Part shown: positions 33,106 through 44,756 of the stretch, in pieces
Position numbering within the stretch: the stretch's first letter is position 1
Layout of the letters: every line of letters starts with the position of its first letter
NCBI RefSeq assembly: GCF_020379485.1
Contig: NC_063448.1
Coordinates: forward strand, 43,347,218-43,411,217
Direction of reading: 5' to 3'
From: Brassica napus
Lineage: Eukaryota > Streptophyta > Magnoliopsida > Brassicales > Brassicaceae
DNA: 64,000 nt
Notes under the pieces: generated by a model
What the model was told of the DNA's origin: nothing
What the model saw: the letters and a program-made list of their open reading frames with translations, nothing else
Database searches by the model: none
Position numbers and translations under genes: made by a program

Positions 33106-36100
33106 ATGTATCCAAACCTGTTTTTTTGGAATGTCCGCGGATTTAACGAGCAGGACAAGCATCGCCCTTTTGGCCAATGGCTCTCTATACATAAGCCATT
33201 GATAGGCGCTATTTTGGAGTCACATATAAAAGAACCCAATCTAAATAACCTTCTTCACCGTGTCTGTCCAGACTGGAAATTCATTTCGAACCATGATACT
33301 GATGCTGATGGCAGGATCATTGTCATATGGAAGCACCCTGCTACGGTTCAAGTGATGCATCAATCAAGACAATCTATCACTTGCACTGTGACGTTGCCCA
33401 CCCTGCCAACTTTCACTTTCACAGCTGTGTACGCCGCAAACACCAGGGAGGAAAGATTGTGCCTCTGGGAGGATCTTTATGAGGTGCAGAGTACTCTCTT
33501 TCTGGAAAACCGCAACTGGATCATAGGAGGGGATTTTAATCAGATCATCCACTACCAAGAACACTCCTCCTGTGATGTTGACCATCTAACCTTAGATATG
33601 ATTGAAATGAAAGATCATCTCCTTGCCTTGGGTGTAACTGATCTTCGGTACCAAGGTTCTAAACATACATGGACCAACAAAACTCCTTCCATGCCCATCA
33701 CCAAGAAACTTGATCGCGCTTTGGTGAATGATCTCTGGATTGAATCCTTCCCTGACAGCATCGCTACCTTCATCCCCCATGAATTCTCTGACCACACACC
33801 CTGTCTCCTTACACTTTCTTGCCCCCTCCCCTCTCCCGGAACTAAGCCTTTCAAATTCTTCAACTTTCTCACAACCCACCCTTCTTTTGCCCTTGTTGTT
33901 GAGATTGCATGGATTCAGAGTGGAAGTACTGCAACGGATCTGTCCTATTTGGGATTTAAGCTAAAAAAATTAAAGAGAGATTTAAAAACACTAAACAGGG
34001 AGAACTTTTCAGATATCCAAAAGAGAGTTATTGAAACTAACGAGTTGCTTAAAGTTGTGCAGGTCCAATCGCTGGATGACCCATCTACTGAGACCTTTCA
34101 GGCAGAGAAAGAGATGTTGGCTAAGTGGACATTCCTGAGAAGCATTGAAGAAGCTTTCTTCAAGCAAAAGTCCAGTATTAATTGGCTGAAGCTTGGGGAT
34201 CAGAACACCATTTTTTTCATGAGAGTGGCCGCTGGTAGAAAATCGTATAACTCCATCAGATCCCTTCTCCTTCCAAATGGGATTCTTGTTACTGATTGCA
34301 CGGAGTTGTGTGAAATTTCTTTGAAACATTTCAGTGGCATATTAGCTCCTCCATCTCTCCCTCCACTCGCCTCCTCCTTTCAATGGTTTCTTGATCTCCA
34401 CTCTTTCCGCTGCTCACCTACTCAAAGACAGACATTGTCATCACTACCATCAGCTGAAGAAATTGAAAAATCTATCTTAAAGCTTAATCCAAACAAATCC
34501 CCTAGGCCGGATGGATATACCTCAGCTTTCTTCAAGGCTTCATGGTCTGTACTGGGTAGAGAAACGATTGCGGCAATCCAAAAGTTCTTCTTAACTGCTT
34601 TCCTCCCTTCCTCAACAAACTCCACCATCCTAACACTTGTGCCCAAGCACCCAGGAGCTTCATCAGTCTCTGACTATCGGCCCAGAAGTTGTTGCAACAC
34701 CACCTACAAAGCAATCTCAAAGATGTTAGTCAAGCGCCTCAAAGTAATTCTTCCTCAAGTGATTCTGCCCAATCAGACAGCTTTTGTCCAAGGCAGACTT
34801 CTAATTGAGAATACAGTACTAGCTTCTGAGATTGTCCAAGGTTACCACAAATTGGGAGGTCCTAAGCGTATAACTATCAAAGTTGATATAGCAAAAGCTT
34901 TTGATACTATCAGATGGGAATTTATTTTTCAATGCCTGAGGAGTATCTCGCTCCCTGAGATCTTCCTATCTTGGTTACAAGCCTGCGTTTGCACTACGTC
35001 TTTTTCCCTAGGTTTCAACGGGTCATCCTATGGATATTTCAAAGGAAAAAGAGGTCTAAGGCAAGGTGACCCACTTTCTCCCTATCTATTTGTACTCGCC
35101 ATGAACTGCCTATGTATCTCTCTAAACAGGGCTGCTAGAGAAGGGACCTTTCAGTACCATGCTAAATGCAAGAGATCTGAGCTGACGCACCTGTGCTTTG
35201 CTGATGATCTCCTGATCTTCTGTGATGGAACGCAACAGTCGGTTCAAGCGGTTCTCAACGTTCTAAAAGACTTTGAGCAGAGATCTGGCTTGGCAGTGAG
35301 CATCACCAAAACTTCTATGTTTGCTGCAGGAATCAAACCACATGAATTAAATCAGATCAAAGCGGCAACATGCCTAACAGAAGGAGCCCTCCCCGTTAGA
35401 TATCTAGATGTACCTTTGTGTACCAAGAGACTGTCTCTGGCAAACTGCACACCCTTACTGCAATCAATAAAGTCAAAACTCCATGCTTGGACTACTCGCA
35501 CTCTCTCGTTCGCAGGAAGACTCCAGCTACTTGCTACTGTCATTGCCGGAATCACAAACTTCTGGTCATGTGCGTTCATTCTTCCCAAGGGATGCCTCGC
35601 AGAGATTGACTCCATATGCAGCAGATTCCTATGGAAAGGTAAAACAGAGGGTGGTAGCTCTGCTAAAGTATCATGGGAATCAGTTACAACACCTAAGAAG
35701 GAGGGAGGTCTAGGGCTAAAGGACTTACACTTATGGAACTTAGTGTCTGTGCTAAAACTCGTTTGGATCCTCTTCTTCAAGCAGGGCTCTATCTGGTCGG
35801 ATTGGTTTACTAGAGAGATACTGGAGGGAGACCTGAATAATTTTTGGGTCATCAATACTAAGCAGAAACACTCATGGCAGGCAAATCAACTCATACTCTA
35901 CAGGGACCACGTCTATAGCGGGATAAAACGAGTTGTAGGCAATGGGGAAACTACTTACTTCTGGTCCTGTAACTGGTCTCCATTTGGTAATATATCTGAG
36001 TTTCTGGAGGAAGAGCCTACTTCTAGGACAGGAATTCCCTCGACATCTACTTTGGCGGAACTATGGGAAATTGATCACTGGACGCTTCCTCCTGCAAGAT

Positions 36101-36813
36101 CCGAGAAACAAGTGAAAATCTACTCCTTTCTTTTAACCATGAAAATCACAGAGGCTACTGATTCATACCTCTGGTATCCTGATGGTAATCATAAAGACGG
36201 GTACTCCACCCGACAAATCTACAACCTCCTGAGGGACGAGCGCGAACCAGTGACATGGTTCAAGGAAGTCTGGTTCTCCAGAGGAATCCCAAAGCATCGT
36301 TTCCTCACTTGGCTGATGGCGCTGAACAGATCACCAACTCGAGATCGTCTTCTTCAATGGGGGATCATCACTGATGGATCATGTCTCCTCTGCAATAACT
36401 CTCCTGAATCCAGATCGCATCTTTTCTTTGATTGCAGCTTCTCATGGGATGTGTGGTTGAACTCTCAGCGGAATCTCCGGTACACTTCATCTCGATCGTG
36501 GGAGGAAATCATCGAGGATCTAAGGAGGTTCAGGGGTACTAGAGCCGCAAGGACAATACTGCTACTTGCTTGGCAAGCAACGATCTATGCACTTTGGGCT
36601 GAACGAAATTGTAGACTTCACCGCCAACTCTACCGCTCTACCCACTCGCTGATTGCTGAGATTGATCAAACCATAAGAAGGAGGATCGCAAGCATCCGAC
36701 CTGATGCTCCACAACTCACTACAAGAAAACACGCCGAATTCCGACGGACATCAATGTCATCGGACATTTGTGACGGATTACCGACCAATTTCCGACCAAA
36801 TCCAAAAAATTGA
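33106..36813 (+). CDS. LINE ORF2 protein (endonuclease and reverse transcriptase), C-terminus replaced by CACTA sequence
   Basis: It has 1235 codons as it stands. Domains in order: apurinic-like endonuclease (LFFWNVRGFNEQDKHRPF at the start, IIGGDFNQI, GSKHTWTNK, FSDHTPCLL); reverse transcriptase (about residues 460-740) with GKRGLRQGDPLSPYLFVLAM and the catalytic HLCFADDLLIF; then the zinc-binding RT tail (SCLLCNNSPESRSHLFFDCS). The last 31 residues, from Thr at 36718, are encoded by the CACTA end and its CCGAC-rich subterminal repeats. In the uninterrupted gene the frame would instead continue at 44660 for 31 codons. All visible catalytic motifs are kept, so the copy is young. Confidence 0.92.
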   Translation: MYPNLFFWNVRGFNEQDKHRPFGQWLSIHKPLIGAILESHIKEPNLNNLLHRVCPDWKFISNHDTDADGRIIVIWKHPATVQVMHQSRQSITCTVTLPTLPTFTFTAVYAANTREERLCLWEDLYEVQSTLFLENRNWIIGGDFNQIIHYQEHSSCDVDHLTLDMIEMKDHLLALGVTDLRYQGSKHTWTNKTPSMPITKKLDRALVNDLWIESFPDSIATFIPHEFSDHTPCLLTLSCPLPSPGTKPFKFFNFLTTHPSFALVVEIAWIQSGSTATDLSYLGFKLKKLKRDLKTLNRENFSDIQKRVIETNELLKVVQVQSLDDPSTETFQAEKEMLAKWTFLRSIEEAFFKQKSSINWLKLGDQNTIFFMRVAAGRKSYNSIRSLLLPNGILVTDCTELCEISLKHFSGILAPPSLPPLASSFQWFLDLHSFRCSPTQRQTLSSLPSAEEIEKSILKLNPNKSPRPDGYTSAFFKASWSVLGRETIAAIQKFFLTAFLPSSTNSTILTLVPKHPGASSVSDYRPRSCCNTTYKAISKMLVKRLKVILPQVILPNQTAFVQGRLLIENTVLASEIVQGYHKLGGPKRITIKVDIAKAFDTIRWEFIFQCLRSISLPEIFLSWLQACVCTTSFSLGFNGSSYGYFKGKRGLRQGDPLSPYLFVLAMNCLCISLNRAAREGTFQYHAKCKRSELTHLCFADDLLIFCDGTQQSVQAVLNVLKDFEQRSGLAVSITKTSMFAAGIKPHELNQIKAATCLTEGALPVRYLDVPLCTKRLSLANCTPLLQSIKSKLHAWTTRTLSFAGRLQLLATVIAGITNFWSCAFILPKGCLAEIDSICSRFLWKGKTEGGSSAKVSWESVTTPKKEGGLGLKDLHLWNLVSVLKLVWILFFKQGSIWSDWFTREILEGDLNNFWVINTKQKHSWQANQLILYRDHVYSGIKRVVGNGETTYFWSCNWSPFGNISEFLEEEPTSRTGIPSTSTLAELWEIDHWTLPPARSEKQVKIYSFLLTMKITEATDSYLWYPDGNHKDGYSTRQIYNLLRDEREPVTWFKEVWFSRGIPKHRFLTWLMALNRSPTRDRLLQWGIITDGSCLLCNNSPESRSHLFFDCSFSWDVWLNSQRNLRYTSSRSWEEIIEDLRRFRGTRAARTILLLAWQATIYALWAERNCRLHRQLYRSTHSLIAEIDQTIRRRIASIRPDAPQLTTRKHAEFRRTSMSSDICDGLPTNFRPNPKN

Positions 36814-37165
36814 AGTCGTCGGAATTCCGTCGGTCATTTCCGACGAAATTCCGACGAAACAAGGGTCGTCGGAAATTTCCGACGACTTTTCGACGACATT
36901 CTGATAAAAAATGTAACCGTTGAAGTCGTCGGAATTTTGTCGGTATATTCCGACGAATTTCCGACGACATTCCAATTAACAGTAAAGTCGTCGGAATTCC
37001 GTCGGAATTTTCCGACGAATTTCCGACGAACCATGTGACCGTTGCCGACAAATATATATGACCGTTGTATAGCCGTTTGAGATAGGACAATACCGACGGA
37101 ATTCCGACGGACTGCTTTACATCCGTCGGAATTTCTTCGGAAAGTCGTCGGAGGGCCGTAAGTAA
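36733..37165. repeat. CACTA left subterminal repeat cluster
   Basis: More than a dozen copies, in both orientations, of a degenerate motif around TTCCGACGAAATTCCGACGA are visible. In En/Spm-type elements such subterminal repeats are binding sites for the TNPA protein; the same role is inferred here. The mirror cluster is at 44205-44640. Confidence 0.85.
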
Positions 37166-37254
37166 TTTCCTTTAAATACAACCCCGCCTCATTCAACTCA
37201 TTCACACTTCATTCTCTCTTCATTCTCTTTAGTCATAACAATTCCGTGAAAATC

Positions 37255-40200
37255 ATGTCTTCAGAAGTTTATTATCGTTCGTGGGATTGGAGAATTCATG
37301 AGGCTTGTTCAACAGCAACCGGATGCAAAAAGTGGTATGTTAAGATGTCCCTGCTCTTCTTGCAATAATAATAAGGTTATAAAAGAATTTGATGTTTGGA
37401 CTCATTTGTATATGAAAGGGTTTTCACGTAATTATAAAGTTTGATACCTTCATGGGGAAACTGGTTATGAATATGGTAGTACTAGCGAACCTCAGCCTGT
37501 TAGTGAACTTCAGCCTGATATTAGGTTAGAAGAATCTAGAACGGATATATATTATGATGTAGGTACTCAGCAGATGGTACATGATCATTATAGAGGGGAA
37601 GAACCAAATCCCGAATCTAGGAGATTTTTTGACATGTTGGATGCAGGAAAACAACTTTTGTATCAAAATTGTAGAGATGGTCATTCAGTCTTATCATCTG
37701 CAACTAGATTAATGGGTATTAAGACAGACTATAATTTGGCTGAAGAATGTATGAATGCGATTACTGATTTTGTCAAAGGTATTCTACCTGAGGATAACCT
37801 TGCACCGGGTTCATACTACGAGGTTCAGAAACTTGTTGCAGGTCTTCAACTACCGTATGAAGTGATAGATGTATGTATTGACAACTGCATGATCTACTGG
37901 AGAGCGGATGAGACACGGAATGTATGCAAATTTTGTGGGAAACCTCGTTATCAGGAGACGAGGGGAAGAGTTCTGATCCCATTCAAAAGAATGTGGTATT
38001 TGCCTTTGACGGAAAGATTGAAGAGGTTGTATCAGTGTGAGCGCACAGCAAAAGCAATGAGATGACATGCAGAGCATTCCACAAATGGTGAGATTAGACA
38101 TCCTTCAGATGCGAAGGCTTGGAAACATTTCCAGTCAACATATCCAGAATTTGCGGAAGAGAGAAGAAATGTTTATCTTGGATTATCTACTGATGGTTTC
38201 AGCCCATTTGGAAAGCATGGAAGACATATTCTCTATGGCCAGTTATTGTGACACCGTACAACTTACGGCCGAGCTTGTGCATGCGACGAGAGTTTTTGAT
38301 TCTCTCAATTCTCGTCCCCGGGCCAGATCATCCTAAAAGATCACTAGATGTGTCTTCAACCACTAATATATGAGTTGCAACAACTATGGGCGCATGGTTT
38401 TGAGACATACGATGTTTCGTGCAAAGAAAACTTTCAGATGCGGGCAGTGGTGGACAATAAGTGACTTTCCAGCATATGGTATGTTATCTGGATGGACAAC
38501 ACATGGGAAGCTATCATGTCCATATTGTCAAGATGACACAGATGCTTTCCAACTAAAGAACGGAAGGAAAACGTGTTGGTTTGACTGTCACAGACGATTT
38601 CTACCACCTGATCATCCATACCGCAGGAGTAAGACTTCGTTTACGAAGAACAAGAAGGTGTTTGATGGTCCACCTAAGGAAGTTAGTGGGAAAGATTTGT
38701 TGAAGCAGTTTAGGTATTTTGATGCAGAAAGAACGCCAGATGTAGGTGGACATGAAAACATTCGAGTCAATGCGGTTGGAGAGCTACATAACTGGCACAA
38801 AAAGAGTATTTTCTGGGATCTGCCATACTGGGAGAGTCATCTATTGCGGCATAATTTAGATGTCATGCATATTGAGAAGAACTTCTTCGATAATCTGATG
38901 AACACAGTCCTTAACATCCAAGGTAAAACGAAGGATAATTTGAAGTCAAGGTTGGATTTAGTCGATATTTGTGATCGTTCTGAACTTCACGTTGATGAGA
39001 ACGGTACAGCCCCTTTTCCCATTTATCGGCTGGATGGTGCTAGTAAAGAAGAGTTCTTTGATTGGATTACATATAAAGTGAAATTTCCCGACGGATATAC
39101 ATCAAATTTGGGGAACTGCGTTGATAGAAGCGAAGGAAAGTTTACTGGCTTGAAGAGTCATGATTGTCATATAATTATGCAGCGCCTCCTTCCGTTTGCT
39201 TTTTCAGCATTATTGCCACGTAATGTTCATGAAGCAATTGCAGGTATATTATATTTTTACAATTTAATTTATTTTTATATTTAACAATTATGCTTATAAA
39301 AACTTAATACTTACGAAAATTATGTCTTTTATCTATGTAGGGATTAGTGTTTTTTTCTGCGACTTATGCAGCAGAGTAGTGACTGAAGAGGGTATTAATA
39401 ATTTGAAGACAAACGCACCAGTCAACATGTGCAACCTTGAGAAGATATTTTCTCCATCATTCTTTGATGTAATGGAACATCTTGCTATTCATCTCGCAAG
39501 AGAATTGGAACTTGGTGGTCCTGTGCAGTACAGATGGATGTATATTTTTGAGCGTTATATGCATCATCTGAAGAAGGTGGTCAAAAATCAAATCATGGTG
39601 GAAGGATCTATAGTGGCACAGGTGATCAATGAAGAAACTGCAATCTTTGCTGAAAATTATTTTCCACCAGAAGTGCATACAAAACACAGAAGACCTGCTC
39701 GGCATGATGATAGAGGGGAGAGAGCAACATATCATGTTACTGTCCCAAGCATGTTCAAGGAAATAGGACGACTTAGTGGAAAATTCACGAAGCGGAGACT
39801 TACGGACACTGAGCACGCTCATTTGCAAACATATTTGCTCACCAACTGTGAAGATGTTCTACAATATGAGAGGTAAAAATATTTATTCATTTATTGTTAG
39901 ATTAATATTCAATAAATTTATTTCATATTGATAATATTTTTGTATATAGTGTATATATGGCGGAGTTGCGTATGACTCACATGCATGCAACAGAAGATGA
40001 GCTTCGACAACTTAGAGATAAAGGATTTGCTGCGTGGCTTCGTAGTTATGTGAGTCATATATCATATTACCCTATGCAAATGATTAGTTTAAATTTAATA
40101 TATATAAACTAATTAACTTTTCAATCATATATGTTTTTAATTTATAGGTGAATGATGGTTTTGCCAGAGGTCTTGTGTTCGATGATTGGATACGCGAATT

Positions 40201-40886
40201 TGTGCAGGGACCAAACTATGTGGTCAAATCATATCCTAAATTTTGTACGCGAGGATATGCATTCACAAGGAAAAGTCATTCTAAGAAAACATATGATGCT
40301 GGTGTTTATCTTCTTCTGGTGACGATGTCTACTACGGCAACATAAAAGAAATATTGGAAATCCAATTTCCTGGAATGGTTGGATTGCGTTGTGTAGTATT
40401 CTATTGTGATTGGTATGACACCACCCCAGATAGAGGAGTGAAGATTGATGCGTTTGGTGTTACATCAGTTCATTCGCGGCGGAAACTTCAATATTATGAT
40501 CCATTCATTCTTGGTTCGCAAGCTGATCAGGTATGTCAATCTATTCATAATTTTTTACCAATATAATTAATTAATGTTATATATTTTACTAATACTTGTA
40601 TAATTGATATGTATAGGTGTGCTACATCAGTTACCCTCGGGTGACGTACAGAGACGATCCATGGGTTACTGTAACGCAAATCAACCCAAGAGGATGAGTG
40701 GATGGAACTTCTGATGATGATGAACCATTGCAACCAGAGTCTACCAGCAACGCCCAGGCAGTTGAAGATTTGGAAAATGTTCAACTCGTTGAGAATTTGA
40801 CTGTGTTTGGACATGATGCTGTCGTACATTCAGAGCCAGAAGCCGAGGTTGGGGAGTTTGATGAAGATTCAGAAGATTCTGATTAG
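37255..40886 (+). pseudogene. TNP2-like CACTA transposase (tnp2, DUF4218, DUF4216 domains), decayed
   Basis: The N-terminal zinc region (MRLVQQQPDAKSGMLRCPCS) is followed by the tnp2 domain: GFSPFGKHGR, ISDFPAYGMLSGWTTHGKLS, and the hallmark HNLDVMHIEKNFFDNLMNTV near 38850-38910. Introns lie at 39244-39340, 39873-39949, 40050-40147 and 40531-40616. DUF4218 follows in 39341-39872 (RMTHMHATEDELRQLRDKGF continues in the next exon) and DUF4216 after 40148 (FCTRGYAFTRKSHSKKTYDA). Lesions seen: TGA for Trp at about 37443 and 38063, frame changes at about 38200-38350, a shift at about 40310 and a TGA near 40696. The transposase is therefore probably inactive, although the ends are intact. Confidence 0.9.
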
Positions 40887-40905
40887 TTTTTTTTTTTTTT
40901 TTATT

Positions 40906-41590
40906 GGTCCGTCGGAAATCCCTCGCAATATACCGACGACATTGGGTTTCATTGAAATTTGGAAAGGTCGTTCGGTAATTCGAACTGGACAAGTTCGTCG
41001 GAATGTCGTCGGTATATTCCGACGAATTACCGACGACATGTGTTTCTATAAAATTTCAATCATAAAAATCTATAAATTTAGATGCCAAAACTATGAAAAT
41101 AACACATAATAAGTGTTTAGTATAGTATTAGATCGCAACCGTTCAAATATAACAACTCATTAAAATATTTATGTATGCCTATCATTGTTTTCATAACATC
41201 TCATCTTAACATTATATACTTATACAATCATATTCATATAAGCTTACACTACAAAAAATGTTGTTGTGTAAAATCGTGTTATAAAACATTTTTATTGTTA
41301 AATCTTTATGCAAATACTATATATATTATCAAAGATTTGGATTTTGCATTTAGAAACTTGAAATCAACACCCTAAACACTAAGTCGTCGGAATTCCGTCG
41401 GAATAAACTGACGGACACATTCCGTCGGAATATACTGACGGACACATTCCGTCGGAATATACTGACGGACACATTCCGTCGGAAATTCAATTTGCCTGGG
41501 AGAACCAAACCGCTTGAAAATTTTTGCGAATCGACATTTGGTAAATTTTAATTATACCGACGGAATACCGACGAACCCGTGTCCGTCGGA
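40906..41590. repeat. Internal CACTA CCGTCGGAAT repeat clusters between the two genes
   Basis: One cluster is at 40906-41040 and one at 41383-41590, the latter with three near-exact units of about 31 bp (GGAATATACTGACGGACACA type). They resemble the subterminal repeats but lie in mid-element, flanking an AT-rich 340-bp stretch. Confidence 0.8.
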
Positions 41591-42295
41591 ATCTTCAGAT
41601 ATAATAACCCTCCTTCTTCCTTCTTCGTTATCTCCGCCTCTCTCTCAAAAAGAACTCTCTCCGGCGATTTCTCCATCTCTCCGGCGATTCCGGCCCTTCT
41701 CCACCTCTCTTCACCGGCGAATCCTCTTATCACCCTCATATCTCTTCCCCAAGCCCCAAATCATGTAAGAATCATCCCAAACCTTCTTTTATATCAATTG
41801 TTTAGGGTTTTGGAAGTTAGATCTCGGATTTTAGGTTGTTTGATTGAAAATTTTAGGATTGAATGGATAGTTTAGGATATATAAGTTAGGATTGTTGTTT
41901 GGATTGTTGTTTTAGTTTTTTTTGGAAAATTTTTTGATTTTTAAAAACGTTTTTTGATTTTTAAAAACGTTTTTTTTTTTATTTTTAAAAACGTTTTTAA
42001 AGTTTCCAGTAATGAAATATATATAATAAAACGTTTTTAAAATTTTTTAAAAATATTTAACAACATTTTTCTATATTTATAATTTTTTTATAATTTTGTA
42101 CATATATATATATATATATAAATCATGTATAATAAAAATTTTAAAATTTTTTATAATTTTTTATAAGTTTCCACTAATAAACTATGTATAATAAAACGTT
42201 TTTTTAAAAACATTATAAATATTTAACAACATTTTTATTCATTTATAAATATTTAACAACATTTTTCTATATTTATAAATTTTTTATAATTTTGT

Positions 42296-42337
<42 letters not shown>

Positions 42338-42531
42338 CATGTATAATAAAAAAATTTAAATTTTTTTATTATTTTTTATAAGTTTCTTGTAATAAAATAT
42401 GTATAATAAAAGGTTTAATAGTTTTTTTTAAACGTTTATAAAACCTTTTGTAAATATATAAATGAAAACATTAAAAATGGAAATGATTTGAAAATATGTT
42501 TGATGTATTAATTTTTTTTTTTTACGGCCGA
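41591..42531. other. CACTA internal spacer: CT-rich leader then AT-rich tract
   Basis: 41600-41760 is CT-rich (TCTCCGCCTCTCTCTC) and could be the promoter/5'UTR of the second CACTA gene. 41760-42480 is AT-rich with two (TA)n runs (about 42105-42121 and 42298-42333) and repeated AAAACGTTTTT motifs. No ORF is supported. Confidence 0.5.
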
Positions 42532-43993
42532 GGATGAACCCCGCCCCGCAGCCCGTCTTCGACGTAGTTCGGTGAGCAGTTCCCGTGCATCGGGATCGTC
42601 TCATGACTCGGTTTCCGCATATATTCCCGCTCCAGCTCCCGCTGCCCCTCACGCTGCTGCTCAACAGGATCCGGGGGTCATGCCGGTTCATCTATTTGTT
42701 CAACAACCAGGTCGAGAGCATCTCCCGTTTATTTGTACCGTTATATTTTTTTCCTTTAATTAACTTGCTAACTTGTATTTTTTTAAAAGGTTCACCGAGT
42801 CGAAAAATGGCATTAGCCGGAGCATCAACCAGATGATGTACTCCATGCTCCGTTTTGGATATCCAAAGTGGAGTGTGATCCCTTCCGACGAACGAGAGTT
42901 GTGCTCTCGTCAGTTTGCGGTATAGTAACTCTTCATTTTTTTAAAGTTTTTACATTTTTTTTAATATATTTACTTATTAAATTGTGTTTGTTTTATAGCA
43001 AGAGTTCAACTGGCACTCCGATCTTACGGAAACAGTCCGTAAGAAATTCAACGAAAAGGCCATGGACTCTTATACAAAGCAGATAAACGCGTGGAAGACA
43101 GTTTGGCAGAAGAACAAGAAGCCACGGTTCATCAACGGGACGGTGTGGGAGCAGTTGTAGCTCATTGGGAGAAGGAAGAAACTGCAGAGACGTCTTCTAG
43201 GAACTCCAGGAACCGGAAGAGCGATCGTGGCGGAAAGGTATGTATGTGCACAACCTCGGCGCTTGCTCTATGTCTACTAAAGAGGATGAACTTGTAAGTT
43301 TTTTATTCTTATTTATCTTTATATTTTTTAAATAAATATTTTATATATTCTTTGGCTAATAATGGCGGTTTTTTTAGATCGAAGCAAAGGACGGTAATCT
43401 CGTTGATCGTCTCCAACTCATTAAGGTGGCTCACACTAACAAGACGACGGGTCAAATTCAGGACCCCGTGATCAAAGGTGTCGTTGATTTGGTGGAAGCT
43501 GAAATAGTATCTCAATCTCAGCCTCTCTCTGATGACGGCGACTCTACGGGAGCTTCAACCAACCTGTCTCTATTGCAAATAAATGAGATGGTTGAAAAGC
43601 TAATTTTTTTTATTAATATATTTTTTTTATAATGTCGATTACTTACTTGTCCCTATTTACTTACTTTAAATATTTTTGTAGGCGGTTCCTAAAAGGAAAG
43701 GAGGCCGTTTAGTTGGGTTGGCCCGCCGTGCTTCTTCGTATCCGGCATCTTCTTCGCAAGCTCCGTATGCCGATCCCATGATTCTCGAGGAGCTACATGA
43801 CAAAGATGAACGGATTGGGGCATTGGAGGAGCAGAACACCACTATCCTTTCGGAGAATGCCACTATCCGTTCGGAGAATGCCACTATCCGTTCGGAGAAT
43901 GCCACTATCCTTGCTGAGTTGGCATCCCAGAAGAAGTTCAACACCGAGATTATGCAGAAGCTAGATCGTTTGATGTCTTCGAGTTCATCTTAG
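42532..43993 (+). CDS. TNPA-like CACTA protein (plant Ptta/En/Spm transposase family), several exons
   Basis: Exon-like blocks are separated by AT-rich introns. 42532-42710 encodes a Pro/Ala-rich N-terminus. 42790-42918 encodes FTESKNGISRSINQMMYSML and FGYPKWSVIPSDERELC. 42999-43240 encodes EFNWHSDLTETVRKKFNEKA and WKTVWQKNKKPRFINGTVWE. 43378-43590 encodes VDRLQLIKVAHTNKTTG-type text (seen as LVDRLQLIKVAHTNKTTG). 43681-43993 encodes a heptad-like coiled coil (three TIRSENA-type repeats) ending MQKLDRLMSSSSS. The family binds the subterminal repeats in better-studied elements. A frame problem near 43140-43160 (a stop after GTVWEQL unless spliced) leaves its integrity uncertain. Confidence 0.75.
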
Positions 43994-44204
43994 TTTATTT
44001 CGGCTTTTTAAAACTTTCGGATTGTTTTTTTTTTCTATTTCGGTTTGTATGAATTTTAAACTTTCTGAATGTTTTTTTTCTATTTCGGTTTGTATGAATT
44101 TAAATTATATAATATTATTAGTTTTAAATTTCTGATTTTTTTAATTTATTAATATAAAAAAATATATAAAAATGCAAAATTAATTCGTTTTTAAAATTGG
44201 TATA

Positions 44205-44640
44205 TACCGACGGACAATGGTCGTCGGAATATACCGACGGACATATATCCGTCGGAATGTACCGACGAACCACTTTTCGTCGGAATAATACCGACGAACA
44301 AATATCCGTCGGTATATTCCGACGACCATTGTCCGTCGGTATATTCCGAAGCCCAAAGTTCGTCGGAATACACCGAGGAATCCACTACGTCGGAATTGTC
44401 CGAGGAACGCTCTCCGTCGGTACGTAGTTTTTCCGATGAACTCTGGTCTCGTGTGTCCGCATCGTAATATCGTCGGAAGTTCGTCAGAATGACGTTTCTC
44501 GGTATTCGTCAGAAAGTCGTCGGAAGTTCTGACGAAATTCCGACGAATTTTTTTTTCCGACAAAACTATACCGACGGACAGGTTCGTCGGAATCGGTCTA
44601 TTCCGACGAATTTCCGACGATTTCGGCCATCAGAATCCCC
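44205..44640. repeat. CACTA right subterminal repeat cluster
   Basis: It is a dense array of TATACCGACGGACA/TCCGTCGGTATATTCC motifs in both orientations, ending at the terminal inverted repeat. This array is more regular than the left one, with a repeat step of about 25-35 bases. Confidence 0.85.
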
Positions 44641-44756
44641 CTGTTTTCTTGTAGTGACTCTCCTCCGACATGCTCTGCTTGTGGTTCTCTGCATCTACCC
44701 CGTCTTCGAATTCACCCCCCGCTGCTACTGACGTTCCGTTACCTTCGATGCCTTGA

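Larger units (their letters stand above)
36717..44656 (+). mobile_element. CACTA (En/Spm) DNA transposon, 7.9 kb, with TNP2-like and TNPA-like genes
   Basis: Terminal inverted repeats CACTACAAGAAAAC (36717-36730) and GTTTTCTTGTAGTG (44643-44656) are perfect over 14 bases. The 3-bp target duplication ACT flanks them (36714-36716 and 44657-44659). It carries two plus-strand genes, a TNP2-type transposase and a second TNPA-type gene, which are the usual pair. Short CCGACGGAATT/CGTCGGAATT repeats fill both subterminal regions, with two further clusters between the genes. It interrupts LINE ORF2. Confidence 0.97.
31052..44756 (+). mobile_element. LINE retrotransposon with open ORF1 and ORF2, split by a CACTA element
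   Basis: ORF1 (31052-33103) and ORF2 (33106-36716) are both open. ORF2 resumes at 44660 after the CACTA transposon and stops at TGA 44754-44756. The gene order and sequence match the decayed LINE at 6.2-11.0 kb. No poly(A) tail or target-site duplication could be recognised downstream of 44756, so the 3' end has been lost or is too diverged. The 5' end is also not fixed. Confidence 0.85.
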
